From: Arthrobacter psychrolactophilus
Lineage (GTDB): Bacteria; Actinomycetota; Actinomycetes; Actinomycetales; Micrococcaceae
NCBI RefSeq assembly: GCF_003219795.1
Contig: NZ_QJVC01000006.1
Location: 58,740 to 122,739 of the forward strand
Length of the DNA: 64,000 bases
Direction of reading: 5' to 3'
The position numbers and the translations under genes were made by a program. The notes under the pieces were generated by a model. The model searched no databases and had not been told where the DNA came from. It worked only from the letters and a program-made list of their open reading frames with translations. Below, piece after piece: positions 42,800 to 51,605 of this stretch (the first letter of the stretch is position 1; each line of letters opens with the position of its first letter).

Positions 42800-43110
42800 G
42801 GTGACTCCTTCATTACGGCCAGATTGGGCCTGGACTGCGGCTGCTGTCATGAATGAAAAATTACCATCTTAACGAATAATTGGACGATTCAAGGTGACGA
42901 ATCATGTCTCTCTACCTCATTCGTTCCGCATAGTGACCATTTATTACTCGGAAATTTGGCGAGAAGCCCGGTAGTGGGTTGAACTTGTGAAGAAATATTT
43001 CTTGCGGCCAAGAGACCTGGATCATTGCGGCCGCGGTACATCGTGGAACGGCGAGCATCAAAGCTCTCGCCGATACACGGGGTGCGACCACCAGGATTGA
43101 TGGAGTTTTC
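42800..43110. promoter_or_regulatory. Divergent promoter and leader region of the sulfur operon
   Basis: The region holds a perfect 14-bp palindrome (AAGAAATATTTCTT, 42990-43003). Near the acs start it also holds a foldable leader: 43042-43045 with 43076-43079, an internal loop GAAC/GATA, then 43050-43055 with 43066-43071. No gene is present. Confidence 0.5.
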
Positions 43111-45069
43111 ATGAGTACCACCAGCCTTGCCCCCCACATGGCCGCACAGCGGTCAGATGAAGATCACGAGCGCATCAGCTTCTGGGCCGAACAAGCCCAG
43201 AGGCTCGATTGGGCGCAGCCCTGGCACACGGACCACACCTTCGTCTCGGCCTTTGACCCCGACTCCGAGGAACTTCGCGTTCCAAGCATTGAGTGGTTTG
43301 CCGGAGGCAAGCTCAACGCCGCCGTGAACTGCGTCGACCGGCACGTCAGCGCCGGAAACGGTGAAAAAGTTGCACTGTATTGCGAGGGTGAACCCGGTGA
43401 CCGCCGCGTCATCACCTACCGCGAACTTCAGGACGAGGTGTGCAAGGCAGCCAACACCCTCGAGTCTCTGGGTATTGGCAAAGGGGACCGAGTGGTGATC
43501 TACCTGCCCGTCATTGCCGAAACCATCATCATCACCCTCGCCGTTGCCCGCATCGGTGCCATTCATTCCCTCGTCTTCGGTGGCTTTTCCGCTGAGGCGC
43601 TGCAATTCCGGGTGGAGGACACCGGCGCCAAGCTGCTCGTCACCACAGATGGCCAGTTCCGCCGTGGCAAGGCCGTGCCTGTCAAGGCCAATGCCGACGC
43701 TGCGGTCTCGGGGGAAAATTCAATCGAGCATGTTCTCGTGGTGCGCCGCACCGGCTCAGACATCGAGTGGACCGAAGGCCGAGACCTGTGGTGGCACGAG
43801 ACGGTCGAGCTGGCCAGCACGGAGCACACAGCTGAGTACTTTGATGCCGAGACTCCGCTCTTCATCATGTACACCTCCGGCACGACGGGTCAGCCCAAGG
43901 GCCTGGTCCACACGACCGGCGGCTACCTGACACAGGCATCGTACAGCCACGAATTGCTGTTCAGTCACCCCGACCCGGCCCAGCGTGAGACGGATGTTCA
44001 CTGGTGCACGGCCGACCTGGCCTGGGTCACGGCGCATACCTACGAGATCTACGGCCCGCTGAGCAACGGCGTCACGCAGGTCATCTTCGAGGGCACGCCC
44101 AACACCCCGCACCCGGGACGCCACTTTGAGATCATCGAACGCTACGGCGTGACAAGCTACTACACGGCACCCACCCTGGTCCGTTCCCTCATGGGCTGGT
44201 TCCCCGACGGCGTTCCGGCCCACCACGATCTGTCCTCGCTGCGCCTCCTGGGTACCGTGGGCGAAGCCGTGAATCCGCAGGCCTGGACGTGGCTCCGCGA
44301 GCAACTCGGCGGCGGCACCTTGCCTATGGTGGATACCTGGTGGCAGTCCGAAACCGGAGCCACAATTCTCTCCCCACGTCCTAGCGACACCGCGTTCAAG
44401 CCAGGGTGCGCGGCGCGCGCCCTGCCCGGTGTAAGTGTGCGCATTGTCAACGACGACGGAGCTGACGTTGGGTGCGACGAGCAGGGTTTAATTGTGGTTG
44501 ATGGGATTGGCCCGGCCATGGCTCGCACCGTGTGGGGAAACCCCCAGCGCTACCTTGATTCCTACTGGAGCAAGTTTGCCAAGCAGGGTTACTTCCTCGC
44601 CGGTGACGGAGCGCGTTACGACACGGACGGCGACGTCTGGATCCTGGGCCGCATCGACGATGTCATCAATATTTCCGGCCACCGGCTCTCCACGATTGAG
44701 ATTGAATCGGCGCTCGTGTCCCATCCTCTCGTCATCGAGGCCGGGGTCACCCCGGTGACGGACGCATTGACGGGACACGCCGTCGTCGCCTTTGTGGTGA
44801 TAAGCAATCCAGAAGCGCTCTCCGCGCCGGAAGTCCAAGACCAGCTGCGGGCCCATGTGGCACGCAAGATTGGCCCCATCGCCAAGCCGGCCGCCGTCGT
44901 CGTGGTTCCTGATGTTCCCAAGACTCGCTCGGGGAAGATCATGCGCCGCCTCCTGACCCAAATGTTTGAGGGGACGCCCCTCGGCGATACCACCTCGCTG
45001 CAAAACGAAGAAGCAGTGGCCGGCATCATCGCGGCCGTTACCGAGTACAACACGAAGGATCACTCATGA
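43111..45069 (+). CDS. acs: Acetyl-CoA synthetase (AMP-forming)
   Basis: A 652-residue acetate-CoA ligase, the standard length. The adenylation motifs are 'YTSGTTGQPKGLVHTTGGYL', 'DTWWQSETGA' and 'GRIDDVINISGHRLSTIEIE'. The C-terminal 'KTRSGKIMRR' contains the catalytic lysine (Lys609), the residue that acetylation silences in other bacteria. It is the first gene of an operon with sfnG and metY, an uncommon place for acs. Its stop overlaps the sfnG start (ATGA), so the two are coupled. It may recycle the acetate released by MetY. Confidence 0.93.
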   Translation: MSTTSLAPHMAAQRSDEDHERISFWAEQAQRLDWAQPWHTDHTFVSAFDPDSEELRVPSIEWFAGGKLNAAVNCVDRHVSAGNGEKVALYCEGEPGDRRVITYRELQDEVCKAANTLESLGIGKGDRVVIYLPVIAETIIITLAVARIGAIHSLVFGGFSAEALQFRVEDTGAKLLVTTDGQFRRGKAVPVKANADAAVSGENSIEHVLVVRRTGSDIEWTEGRDLWWHETVELASTEHTAEYFDAETPLFIMYTSGTTGQPKGLVHTTGGYLTQASYSHELLFSHPDPAQRETDVHWCTADLAWVTAHTYEIYGPLSNGVTQVIFEGTPNTPHPGRHFEIIERYGVTSYYTAPTLVRSLMGWFPDGVPAHHDLSSLRLLGTVGEAVNPQAWTWLREQLGGGTLPMVDTWWQSETGATILSPRPSDTAFKPGCAARALPGVSVRIVNDDGADVGCDEQGLIVVDGIGPAMARTVWGNPQRYLDSYWSKFAKQGYFLAGDGARYDTDGDVWILGRIDDVINISGHRLSTIEIESALVSHPLVIEAGVTPVTDALTGHAVVAFVVISNPEALSAPEVQDQLRAHVARKIGPIAKPAAVVVVPDVPKTRSGKIMRRLLTQMFEGTPLGDTTSLQNEEAVAGIIAAVTEYNTKDHS

Positions 45070-46244
45070 GCCACGCACCTGTTAATATTGCCGACCTCGC
45101 CACCCCGCTCAAATTTGCCTACTGGGTCCCGAATGTTTCCGGTGGCCTCGTGGTAAGCAAGATTGAGCAGCGCACCGACTGGAGCTTTGAGTACAACAAG
45201 AAGCTCGCCCAGATCGCCGAAAACAGTGGCTTTGAGTATGCACTGACGCAGACTCGCTACGCGGCATCCTACGGCGCCGACCAGCAGCACGAGGCCACGA
45301 GCTTCTCCCTCGCTCTTCTGGGAGCGACCGAACGCCTGAAGGTCATCGCCGCCGTTCACCCCGGCATGTGGCATCCCGGCGTGCTCGCCAAGTTCATGAT
45401 CACCGCCGATCATCTCTCCAATGGCCGCGCCGCCGTCAACATCGTCTCGGGCTGGCTCAAGGACGAGTTCGTCAACTTTGGTCTGGACTGGTTGGAACAC
45501 GACGAACGCTACGTGCGCACCGAGGAATTCATCCGGGTGCTGCGCGGGCTGTGGACCGAACAGGACTTCTCTCAGGCTGGCAAGTACTACAACATCAACG
45601 AATTCACGCTCAAGCCAGCCCCCATCGATGTGCCCGGCCGTCCCCATCCGGAGATTTTCTTCGGCGGTAACTCCACCGCGGCTCAAGGAACAGCCGGCCG
45701 CGTGGCTGACTGGTACTTCTCCAACGGCCGCACGCTCGAGGGCTACAGCGAAAACGTCAACGGCGTGCTGGCCGCGGCTGCCGAGTCAGGGCGGAAGCCG
45801 CGCTTTGGCCTCAACGGCTTCGTGATTGCCCGCGACACCGAAAAGGAAGCACGCGACACCCTACGCGAGGTTGTTGAGAAGGCGCACCGCCCCGCCGTCG
45901 AAGGCTTTGCCGCTGCCGTGAAGGAAGCTGGCGCCTCGACCAAGGATGGCAAGGGCATGTGGGCCGATTCCTCTTACGAGGACCTGATCCAGTACAACGA
46001 CGGCTTCAAGACCCAGCTCATCGGAACCCCCGAGCAGATCGCCACGCGCATCGTGGAATACAAGAAGCGCGGCGTGAACCTGCTGTTGACCGGTTACCTG
46101 CACTTCCAGGAAGAGACCGCAGCGTTCGGCCAGGACGTCATGCCGATCGTGCGCGAACTCGAGGCCGATTTGGCCCGCAAGCACGGCACCGAACTGGACA
46201 CCTCACTGCTGCCCGTGACCAACTTCGAAAAGGTTTCCCTCTAA
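45066..46244 (+). CDS. sfnG: FMNH2-dependent dimethyl sulfone monooxygenase
   Basis: A 392-residue flavin-dependent monooxygenase of the LLM (bacterial luciferase) superfamily. It closely resembles SfnG in 'FAYWVPNVSGGLVVSKIEQRTDW', 'NSGFEYALTQTRYAASYGA', 'ISGWLKDEF'-like 'NIVSGWLKDEFVNFG' and 'HPEIFFGGNSTAAQGTAGR'. SfnG converts dimethyl sulfone with FMNH2 and O2 to methanesulfinate and formaldehyde, for use as a sulfur source. It needs a separate flavin reductase; two are encoded just upstream. The enzymes that would take methanesulfinate to sulfite are not in this window. Confidence 0.93.
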   Translation: MSHAPVNIADLATPLKFAYWVPNVSGGLVVSKIEQRTDWSFEYNKKLAQIAENSGFEYALTQTRYAASYGADQQHEATSFSLALLGATERLKVIAAVHPGMWHPGVLAKFMITADHLSNGRAAVNIVSGWLKDEFVNFGLDWLEHDERYVRTEEFIRVLRGLWTEQDFSQAGKYYNINEFTLKPAPIDVPGRPHPEIFFGGNSTAAQGTAGRVADWYFSNGRTLEGYSENVNGVLAAAAESGRKPRFGLNGFVIARDTEKEARDTLREVVEKAHRPAVEGFAAAVKEAGASTKDGKGMWADSSYEDLIQYNDGFKTQLIGTPEQIATRIVEYKKRGVNLLLTGYLHFQEETAAFGQDVMPIVRELEADLARKHGTELDTSLLPVTNFEKVSL

Positions 46245-47602
46245 TGACCGAGCACTCCTTCGGCTTCCGCACCCGAGCCCTGCACGCCGGCGGTACGCCC
46301 GACGCCGAGCACGGCGCCCGAGCCGTGCCGATTTACCAGACCACCTCGTTCGTGTTCAAGAGCACCGACGACGCCGCCAACCTCTTTGCGCTGCAAAAGT
46401 ACGGCAACATCTACTCTCGCATCGGCAATCCGACGGTCGCGGCCCTTGAGGAGCGCATCGCCTCACTCGAGGGCGGCATCGGGGCCGTGGCGACGGCGTC
46501 GGGCATGGCAGCGGAGTTCATCACCTTTGCCGCCTTGTGCGGGGCAGGAGACCACATTGTGGCCTCGTCCAAGCTTTACGGCGGCACCATCACCCAGCTG
46601 GATGTGACGTTGCGCCGCTTCGGCGTGGAGACCACCTTCATCGACTCCAACGATCCGGCCGACTTCGCCGCCGCCATCCAAGACAACACGAAGGCGCTCT
46701 ACACCGAGATCGTGGCGAACCCTTCCGGCGACATTGCCGATCTCGAGGGTTTGGCCGCCGTGGCGCACGCTGCGGGCGTGCCATTCGTGGTCGACGCGAC
46801 GCTGAGCACGCCCTACCTGATTCGCCCCATTGAATTTGGCGCCGATATTGTCATCCACTCGGCCACGAAGTTCCTGGGCGGGCACGGCACCACCTTGGGC
46901 GGTGTTGTGGTGGAATCCGGTCGCTTTAACTGGGGCAACGGTAAGTTCCCGTCCATGACCGAGCCGGTTCCCTCCTACGGCAATGTCTCGTGGTGGGGAA
47001 ACTTTGGCGAGTACGGTTTCTTAACGAAGCTGCGCTCCGAGCAGTTGCGCGACATTGGCCCGGCGTTGTCGGCTCAGTCGGCGTTTACCTTGTTGCAGGG
47101 TGTTGAGACGCTGCCGCAGCGCATGGATGAACACCTGCGCAACGCCGCCGCCGTGGCCGCCTGGCTGGAAGCCGACGAGCGTATCTCGTGGGTTAAGTTT
47201 GCTGGATTGCCCAGTCACCCTGACTTTGAACGTGGCCAGAAGTACCTGCCCAAGGGTGTGGGCTCCGTGTTTGCCTTTGGTGTCAAGGGTGGACGGGCGG
47301 CCGGCAAGACCTTCATCGATGCCTTGCAATTGGCGAGCCACCTGGCCAACATTGGCGACTCGCGCACGCTGGTCTTGCATCCGGCGTCGACCACGCACCA
47401 GCAGCTCACGGCAGATCAACTCGAGGCTGCGGGTGTGCCCGAGGACCTGATTCGGATCTCCGTGGGTCTGGAGGATCTGGCCGATATTCTGTGGGACCTG
47501 GACCAGGCGTTGACGATTGCCCAGGACTCCCTGCTGAATGACACCGCGGACTCCTTGACCGAGGACGAAGCACCTTCTTGCACGATCGGAGCACAAGCAT
47601 GA
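46244..47602 (+). CDS. metY: O-acetylhomoserine/O-acetylserine sulfhydrylase
   Basis: A 452-residue PLP enzyme of the Cys/Met metabolism family that joins sulfide to O-acetylhomoserine, giving homocysteine plus acetate. The cofactor lysine is Lys209 in 'HSATKFLGGHGTT', preceded by 'VVDATLSTPYLIRP'. The N-terminal 'RALHAGGTPD' and 'IYQTTSFVF' are typical of MetY. The start overlaps the sfnG stop (TAATG) and the stop overlaps the next gene (ATGA). It is the sulfur-fixing step of the operon. Confidence 0.94.
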   Translation: MTEHSFGFRTRALHAGGTPDAEHGARAVPIYQTTSFVFKSTDDAANLFALQKYGNIYSRIGNPTVAALEERIASLEGGIGAVATASGMAAEFITFAALCGAGDHIVASSKLYGGTITQLDVTLRRFGVETTFIDSNDPADFAAAIQDNTKALYTEIVANPSGDIADLEGLAAVAHAAGVPFVVDATLSTPYLIRPIEFGADIVIHSATKFLGGHGTTLGGVVVESGRFNWGNGKFPSMTEPVPSYGNVSWWGNFGEYGFLTKLRSEQLRDIGPALSAQSAFTLLQGVETLPQRMDEHLRNAAAVAAWLEADERISWVKFAGLPSHPDFERGQKYLPKGVGSVFAFGVKGGRAAGKTFIDALQLASHLANIGDSRTLVLHPASTTHQQLTADQLEAAGVPEDLIRISVGLEDLADILWDLDQALTIAQDSLLNDTADSLTEDEAPSCTIGAQA

Positions 47603-48093
47603 GCGAGAATGAGCGTACCTGGAGTGGCCCCTCGGCTCCGGAACGTCTGGCGCTGCTGCGCCGGACGCAGTCGATCGCCATTGTGGGAGCCTCGGACAAG
47701 CCGTCCCGGGCCAGCTACTTTGTGGCCACCTACCTGCTCTCCTCAAGCCGTTACCGGGTGTACTTTGTGAACCCCGTGGCCAAGGAAATTCTGGGTCAGC
47801 CGGTCTACAAGTCGCTGGCCGATTTGCCCGAGGTGCCGGATCTGGTGGATGTGTTCCGCCGCCACGACGATCTCCCCAGCGTGCTGGATGAAGCCATCGC
47901 CATCGGCGCAAAGACCGTGTGGCTGCAGCTGGGGTCCTGGCATGAAGAGGTTGCCGCCAAGGCCGAAGCTGCCGGGCTTGAGGTGGTCATGGATCGTTGC
48001 ATCAAGATTGAACACGCCCGTTTCCACGGTGGCCTGCACCTGGCCGGTTTCGATACCGGCGTGATCTCCTCCAAGCGTCAGGTTCTTGCTTAG
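47599..48093 (+). CDS. CoA-binding domain protein (YccU-like)
   Basis: A 164-residue protein with a succinyl-CoA-synthetase-type CoA-binding Rossmann fold ('SIAIVGASDKPSRASYFVATYLLSS', 'VFRRHDDLPSVLDEAIAIGAKTVWLQLG'). A terminal segment, 'MDRCIKIEHARF', is conserved in stand-alone YccU-like members. The function is not established. Such genes commonly follow metY, and here its ATG overlaps the metY stop (ATGA). It is the last gene of the sulfur operon, ended by a 20-bp hairpin. Confidence 0.9.
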   Translation: MSENERTWSGPSAPERLALLRRTQSIAIVGASDKPSRASYFVATYLLSSSRYRVYFVNPVAKEILGQPVYKSLADLPEVPDLVDVFRRHDDLPSVLDEAIAIGAKTVWLQLGSWHEEVAAKAEAAGLEVVMDRCIKIEHARFHGGLHLAGFDTGVISSKRQVLA

Positions 48094-48103
48094 GCGAAGT
48101 CGT

Positions 48104-48155
48104 TGGAACGGCAGAAGGTCCCCGGAGAACCATGCGGGGACCTTCTGCCGTTCCA
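48104..48155 (+). terminator. Terminator of the sulfur operon
   Basis: A 20-bp perfect stem (arms 48104-48123 and 48136-48155) with a 12-nt loop, 10 bp past the stop. Confidence 0.85.
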
Positions 48156-48243
48156 GTCTCTAGCCGCTGCTGCTCCAGCCCGCGGGCTGCAACTGCCCCT
48201 AAGATTGAGGAGCAGCACAATATCTGATGAAAAGGCACCCACC

Positions 48244-48747
48244 ATGGCACGACGGATCGATCCCAGCACTCCCGCAGGCACCCCAGAGACGCCGCAGGAG
48301 TGGCCCTTTGACTCAAGCCTGCTGACCTCGTTGGTGCGCATCGTGATCGAATGGTCCTCCCTGCGAACTCAGGGCGCGATTGCCAGTGACGCGGGCCTAG
48401 CCATCGATTCCTCGGATGTGATTGTGCTGTTCACCCTGGGTCGGCTCGGGCCCCAGCGCCCCAGCCAGCTCGCCGTCCACATGAAGGTCACCGCGCCTAC
48501 CGTGAGCAAGTCGATCGCCCGGCTCGCGGATAGCGGCATGATTCGCCGCGTGGCCGACCCCCAAGACGCCCGATCCTCCGTGGTGGTCTTGACGAGCCTC
48601 GGCTCGGAGTCGGCACAACGACTCTTCCGGCAGGGCGACACCATGGTGAACAATCTGGTGCACGACTGGAACCCTGAGGACGCGGCCACGCTCACGGGCC
48701 TGCTCGAACGTTTCGCCGACAGCATGGATGCCAGCAACCGGGCGTAA
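48244..48747 (+). CDS. MarR-family transcriptional regulator
   Basis: A 167-residue winged-helix protein. The DNA-binding part is 'LGRLGPQRPSQLAVHMKVTAPTVSKSIARLADSGMIRRVADPQDARSSVVVLTSLG', with the standard wing D-x-R. The ATG at 48244 follows an AAAAGG element. It stands between the sulfur operon and the gentisate cluster, ending in a bidirectional hairpin; its target is not evident. Confidence 0.88.
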   Translation: MARRIDPSTPAGTPETPQEWPFDSSLLTSLVRIVIEWSSLRTQGAIASDAGLAIDSSDVIVLFTLGRLGPQRPSQLAVHMKVTAPTVSKSIARLADSGMIRRVADPQDARSSVVVLTSLGSESAQRLFRQGDTMVNNLVHDWNPEDAATLTGLLERFADSMDASNRA

Positions 48748-48772
48748 GGGATTTTTTGACACTTAACCACGG

Positions 48773-48813
48773 ACGACGTCGGACACTCGCCTAAGGTGAG
48801 TGTCCGACGTCGT
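48773..48813. terminator. Bidirectional terminator
   Basis: Arms 48773-48788 and 48798-48813 are perfectly complementary over 16 bp. They lie between the convergent marR and maleylpyruvate isomerase genes. Confidence 0.85.
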
Positions 48814-48822
48814 GCTGTTGGT

Positions 48823-49542
48823 CTAGATCCAGGCCGGCGCTTGAGGTGCGCCGGCGATGGTGCTGCGGCCTGATGCCCAGGCCGTAATGGCGGGCAGTGA
48901 CCCGGAGACTACGATGGCGTCGGGGTTGGAAACATCTCCAAGGCGAGTGTCGGTGCTGTCCACTTGCACGATTAAGCCTGCATCGGTCCCGCGGGTTGTC
49001 CATGCTCCGGTGATGTCCCCGAGGAGTCGTTGCAGGATGGGTGCGGGGATGTCGGTGATGGTTGCGCCGTTGTTAAGGTCGCCGGCGTGGAGCCAGACTT
49101 CGCGGGTGCGCATCCACACCGTTTCCGAGGCGGGCACGGTACGGCCTTGAGCGGTTTTGACCTGATTCGACCACTTCTCATCGGGCAGGTCACGCCATTC
49201 CACGTTGAGGTGGATTGCGGCGTGGTCCACGAGGTTGCGCAGGGCGATCGGAATCAGCGTGGCGCCGAAGTCAATCTCCTGAGTGCGGGCCGCGGGGGAG
49301 GAGTACATGGGTGTCTCCACCCCGGTGGCTGCCCATTCAATGAGGCGGGCGATCGCACGCGCGTTGTAACCGATGTGTGCCGCGAGGTGTCGGCGGCTCC
49401 AGCCGGGAAGCAGGGAAGCGCCGTCGAGCTCGTCATCGGAGAGCTCATTGAGTTTCCTCGCAAAGAACGCCGTACCGCGCCGGGCCTGCAGGAGTGCGTC
49501 CTGCAGGCCCGGATCGGTGGTCAAGTCATGGCGGGCAACCAT
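48823..49542 (-). CDS. Mycothiol-dependent maleylpyruvate isomerase
   Basis: A 239-residue DinB-like (MDMPI) metalloenzyme that isomerises maleylpyruvate to fumarylpyruvate, with mycothiol as cofactor. The metal-ligand histidine is in 'RRHLAAHIGYNARAI', and the Glu and His come from 'MRTREVWLHAGDL'; both match the family. Its ATG overlaps the stop of the hydrolase gene (TGATG). Steps before and after it are encoded in the same operon, so the assignment to the gentisate pathway is strong. Confidence 0.92.
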   Translation of the reverse strand: MVARHDLTTDPGLQDALLQARRGTAFFARKLNELSDDELDGASLLPGWSRRHLAAHIGYNARAIARLIEWAATGVETPMYSSPAARTQEIDFGATLIPIALRNLVDHAAIHLNVEWRDLPDEKWSNQVKTAQGRTVPASETVWMRTREVWLHAGDLNNGATITDIPAPILQRLLGDITGAWTTRGTDAGLIVQVDSTDTRLGDVSNPDAIVVSGSLPAITAWASGRSTIAGAPQAPAWI

Positions 49543-50366
49543 CAGACTTCCTTGATGACCTTGTTGGTCAGCGTGCCCAGGCCCTCGATCGTGGTGACGA
49601 GGGTCTGGCCCTCGGCGAGGTAGACCTTGGGCTCGCGAGCGTGGCCCACTCCTCCGGGGGTGCCGGTCGCGATGACGTCGCCCGGGTTCAGGGTGATCAT
49701 GGTGGAGATGTAGTGCACCAGGAACTCGGGAGTGAAGACCACGTCCCCTGTGGGGGTCGACTGCATGATGTCGCCGTCGACTGCACTGGTCATGAGCGGG
49801 CCTGCGGTGAATTCATCGCTCGTGACCAGGGCCGGGCCGAACGGGGTGCTGTTTTCCCAGGTCTTGCCCTGAAGCCACTGGATGGTGCGGAACTGGTGAT
49901 CGCGCATGGACACATCGTTCAGGACCGCGTATCCGGCGATGTGATCGGCGGCGTCGGCTTCGGTGATGCGGCGGCCGGGCTTGCCGATGATCACGGCGAG
50001 TTCGGCTTCCCAGTCCACGGCGTCCGATTCCGGCGGCAGTGCCAGATCATCGTTCGGACCAATCAGGGATTCGGCGTACTTGGCGAAGAGGGTGGGGTAC
50101 TGGGGGACCTCACGGCCCATTTCCTTGATGTGGTTGCGGTAGTTGTGGCCTACGCAGATGATCTTGCTCGGGGCAGGCACGACGGCGGCCAGGTCCGCGC
50201 CGTCGTAGGCGTGGCTTGCGCCGGTAGCCGCAGCGGCAACGCTCTTCCAGTCCGGGTTCTGCAACAGTTCGCCCACGGAGGCGTAGCCATCGATCTCGAT
50301 GAGGGTATCGCCATCCTGGCGGACGGCCTGGGTGCCATTGGGGGTGCGGAGGGTCAGGAGTTTCAT
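49542..50366 (-). CDS. Fumarylpyruvate hydrolase (FAH family)
   Basis: A 274-residue fumarylacetoacetate-hydrolase-family enzyme that splits fumarylpyruvate into fumarate and pyruvate, the last step of the gentisate pathway. 'VGHNYRNHIKEMGREVP' and the metal-binding 'VDWEAELAVIIGKPGR' are clear. The C-terminal 'NPGDVIATGTPGGVG' is the family signature. The start overlaps the dioxygenase stop by 4 bp. Confidence 0.94.
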   Translation of the reverse strand: MKLLTLRTPNGTQAVRQDGDTLIEIDGYASVGELLQNPDWKSVAAAATGASHAYDGADLAAVVPAPSKIICVGHNYRNHIKEMGREVPQYPTLFAKYAESLIGPNDDLALPPESDAVDWEAELAVIIGKPGRRITEADAADHIAGYAVLNDVSMRDHQFRTIQWLQGKTWENSTPFGPALVTSDEFTAGPLMTSAVDGDIMQSTPTGDVVFTPEFLVHYISTMITLNPGDVIATGTPGGVGHAREPKVYLAEGQTLVTTIEGLGTLTNKVIKEV

Positions 50367-51496
50367 GAGGTGGCGCGTCCTTCGGTGTAGCTGCGGTTGA
50401 GGTTAAGACGTTCAATAATGGGGTGATCGCCGAACTGGAAGAGATCAAATTCGGTCTCTGCGTGGAGTGACCAGGCTGCCCAGGAGGGGACGACGATCAG
50501 GTCGCCCTTCTCGAGGACGTTCGTTTCGCCGTTGATGACGATCGAGCCGCGGCCCTCGAAGACCTGGTACACGCTCGATCCGACCTCGCGGACGGTGTCC
50601 GTGGAAGCGCCGGCCCGCAGGCGGTGGAACTGGGCCCGGATGGTAGACATGACATCCCCGCCCGTGGTCGGGTTCACGAAACGAACAGCTGCATGGCCCT
50701 GGGAGACCGTGGCGGGGTGGCCCTCATCTTCGAGGCGAAGCTGTTCGGTCAAAGCCCTGTCGGTGTGCTCCCAACGGTAAGCACCGATGGGGGAGGAAAT
50801 GGTGTTCTGCAGGCCCGAGAGCGGGCGCAGGCCCGGGTTGGCCCAGAGTCGTTCGGAGCGGGAGATGTCTGGGGTGGATTCGTCCGTGACCCGCTCGGTG
50901 CCGAATTCAAAGAAGGCGGTATCGGTGTAATGCACAAACGGGATATCCAGGCCGTCGAGCCAGGCCATGGGTTGATCTGTTTCGTTGTGGTGGCCATGAA
51001 AGTTCCAGCCCGGGGTCAGCAGGAAGTCACCGCGGGACATGCGCACCGGGTCACCGTTGACAACGGTCCAAACACCCTCGCCCTCAACCACAAAACGGAA
51101 CGCGTTTTGTGAGTGACGGTGTTCCGGTGCGGTCTCGTGTCCACCGAGGTACTGGATGGCGGCCCAGAGTGTCGGGGTGACGTAGGGCTTGCCACCCAGA
51201 CCCGGGTTCGCCAAGGCGATCGCACGGCGTTCCCCACCACGACCCACAGGCACCAAATCACCGGATCGCTCAGCCAAGGGCAGGAGCGTGTCCCAACGCC
51301 ACACATGCGGCACGGCTTTGGGTGTGGGAACCATCGGCATCAAGTCCGCGATCTGCGTCCACAACGGGATCAGATTTTCCGATTCAAAGTCCTGGTACAG
51401 CACCTCCAACGCGGCAGCCTCTTCCGGCGTCGCCTCGGGCACGGCTGCCCCGGCCGCAACCGAATCATGCGTGATGTTCTCGGCATTGATAGACAC
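50363..51496 (-). CDS. Gentisate 1,2-dioxygenase
   Basis: A 377-residue bicupin Fe(II) ring-cleavage enzyme that opens gentisate to maleylpyruvate. The first cupin carries 'APEHRHSQNAFRFVVEGEGVWTVVNG' with the iron ligands, and 'PGWNFHGHHNE' supplies another His. The second cupin is 'SSVYQVFEGRGSIVINGE'. The start is GTG at 51496 with an AGGAGGA ribosome-binding site; the frame continues to 51547 without a better start. It is the first gene of the three-gene gentisate operon. An IclR-type palindrome lies 87 bp upstream. Confidence 0.95.
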   Translation of the reverse strand: MSINAENITHDSVAAGAAVPEATPEEAAALEVLYQDFESENLIPLWTQIADLMPMVPTPKAVPHVWRWDTLLPLAERSGDLVPVGRGGERRAIALANPGLGGKPYVTPTLWAAIQYLGGHETAPEHRHSQNAFRFVVEGEGVWTVVNGDPVRMSRGDFLLTPGWNFHGHHNETDQPMAWLDGLDIPFVHYTDTAFFEFGTERVTDESTPDISRSERLWANPGLRPLSGLQNTISSPIGAYRWEHTDRALTEQLRLEDEGHPATVSQGHAAVRFVNPTTGGDVMSTIRAQFHRLRAGASTDTVREVGSSVYQVFEGRGSIVINGETNVLEKGDLIVVPSWAAWSLHAETEFDLFQFGDHPIIERLNLNRSYTEGRATS

Positions 51497-51582
51497 TTTT
51501 GTCCTCCTGCTGTGATCGACGTTCCTGAAAAATGTTGCTCTCGTCACAACCCTAGGCGGGGACTGCCCAGCCCATCAAACTA

Positions 51583-51599
51583 ATTCTGCCTGTCAGAAT
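51583..51599. promoter_or_regulatory. Putative IclR operator of the gentisate operon
   Basis: An inverted repeat ATTCTG-CCTGT-CAGAAT lies between the iclR stop and the dioxygenase start. Related sequence (GACAGAATTATATTGCCTG) overlaps the promoter of iclR itself at 52404-52422. Confidence 0.65.
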
Positions 51600-51605
51600 C
51601 TTCTT

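Noticed and set aside
42850-43110. SAM riboswitch upstream of the sulfur operon
   Set aside because: I looked for the conserved cores of the SAM-I and SAM-IV classes and found neither. Only an unassigned stem remains, reported as a finding.
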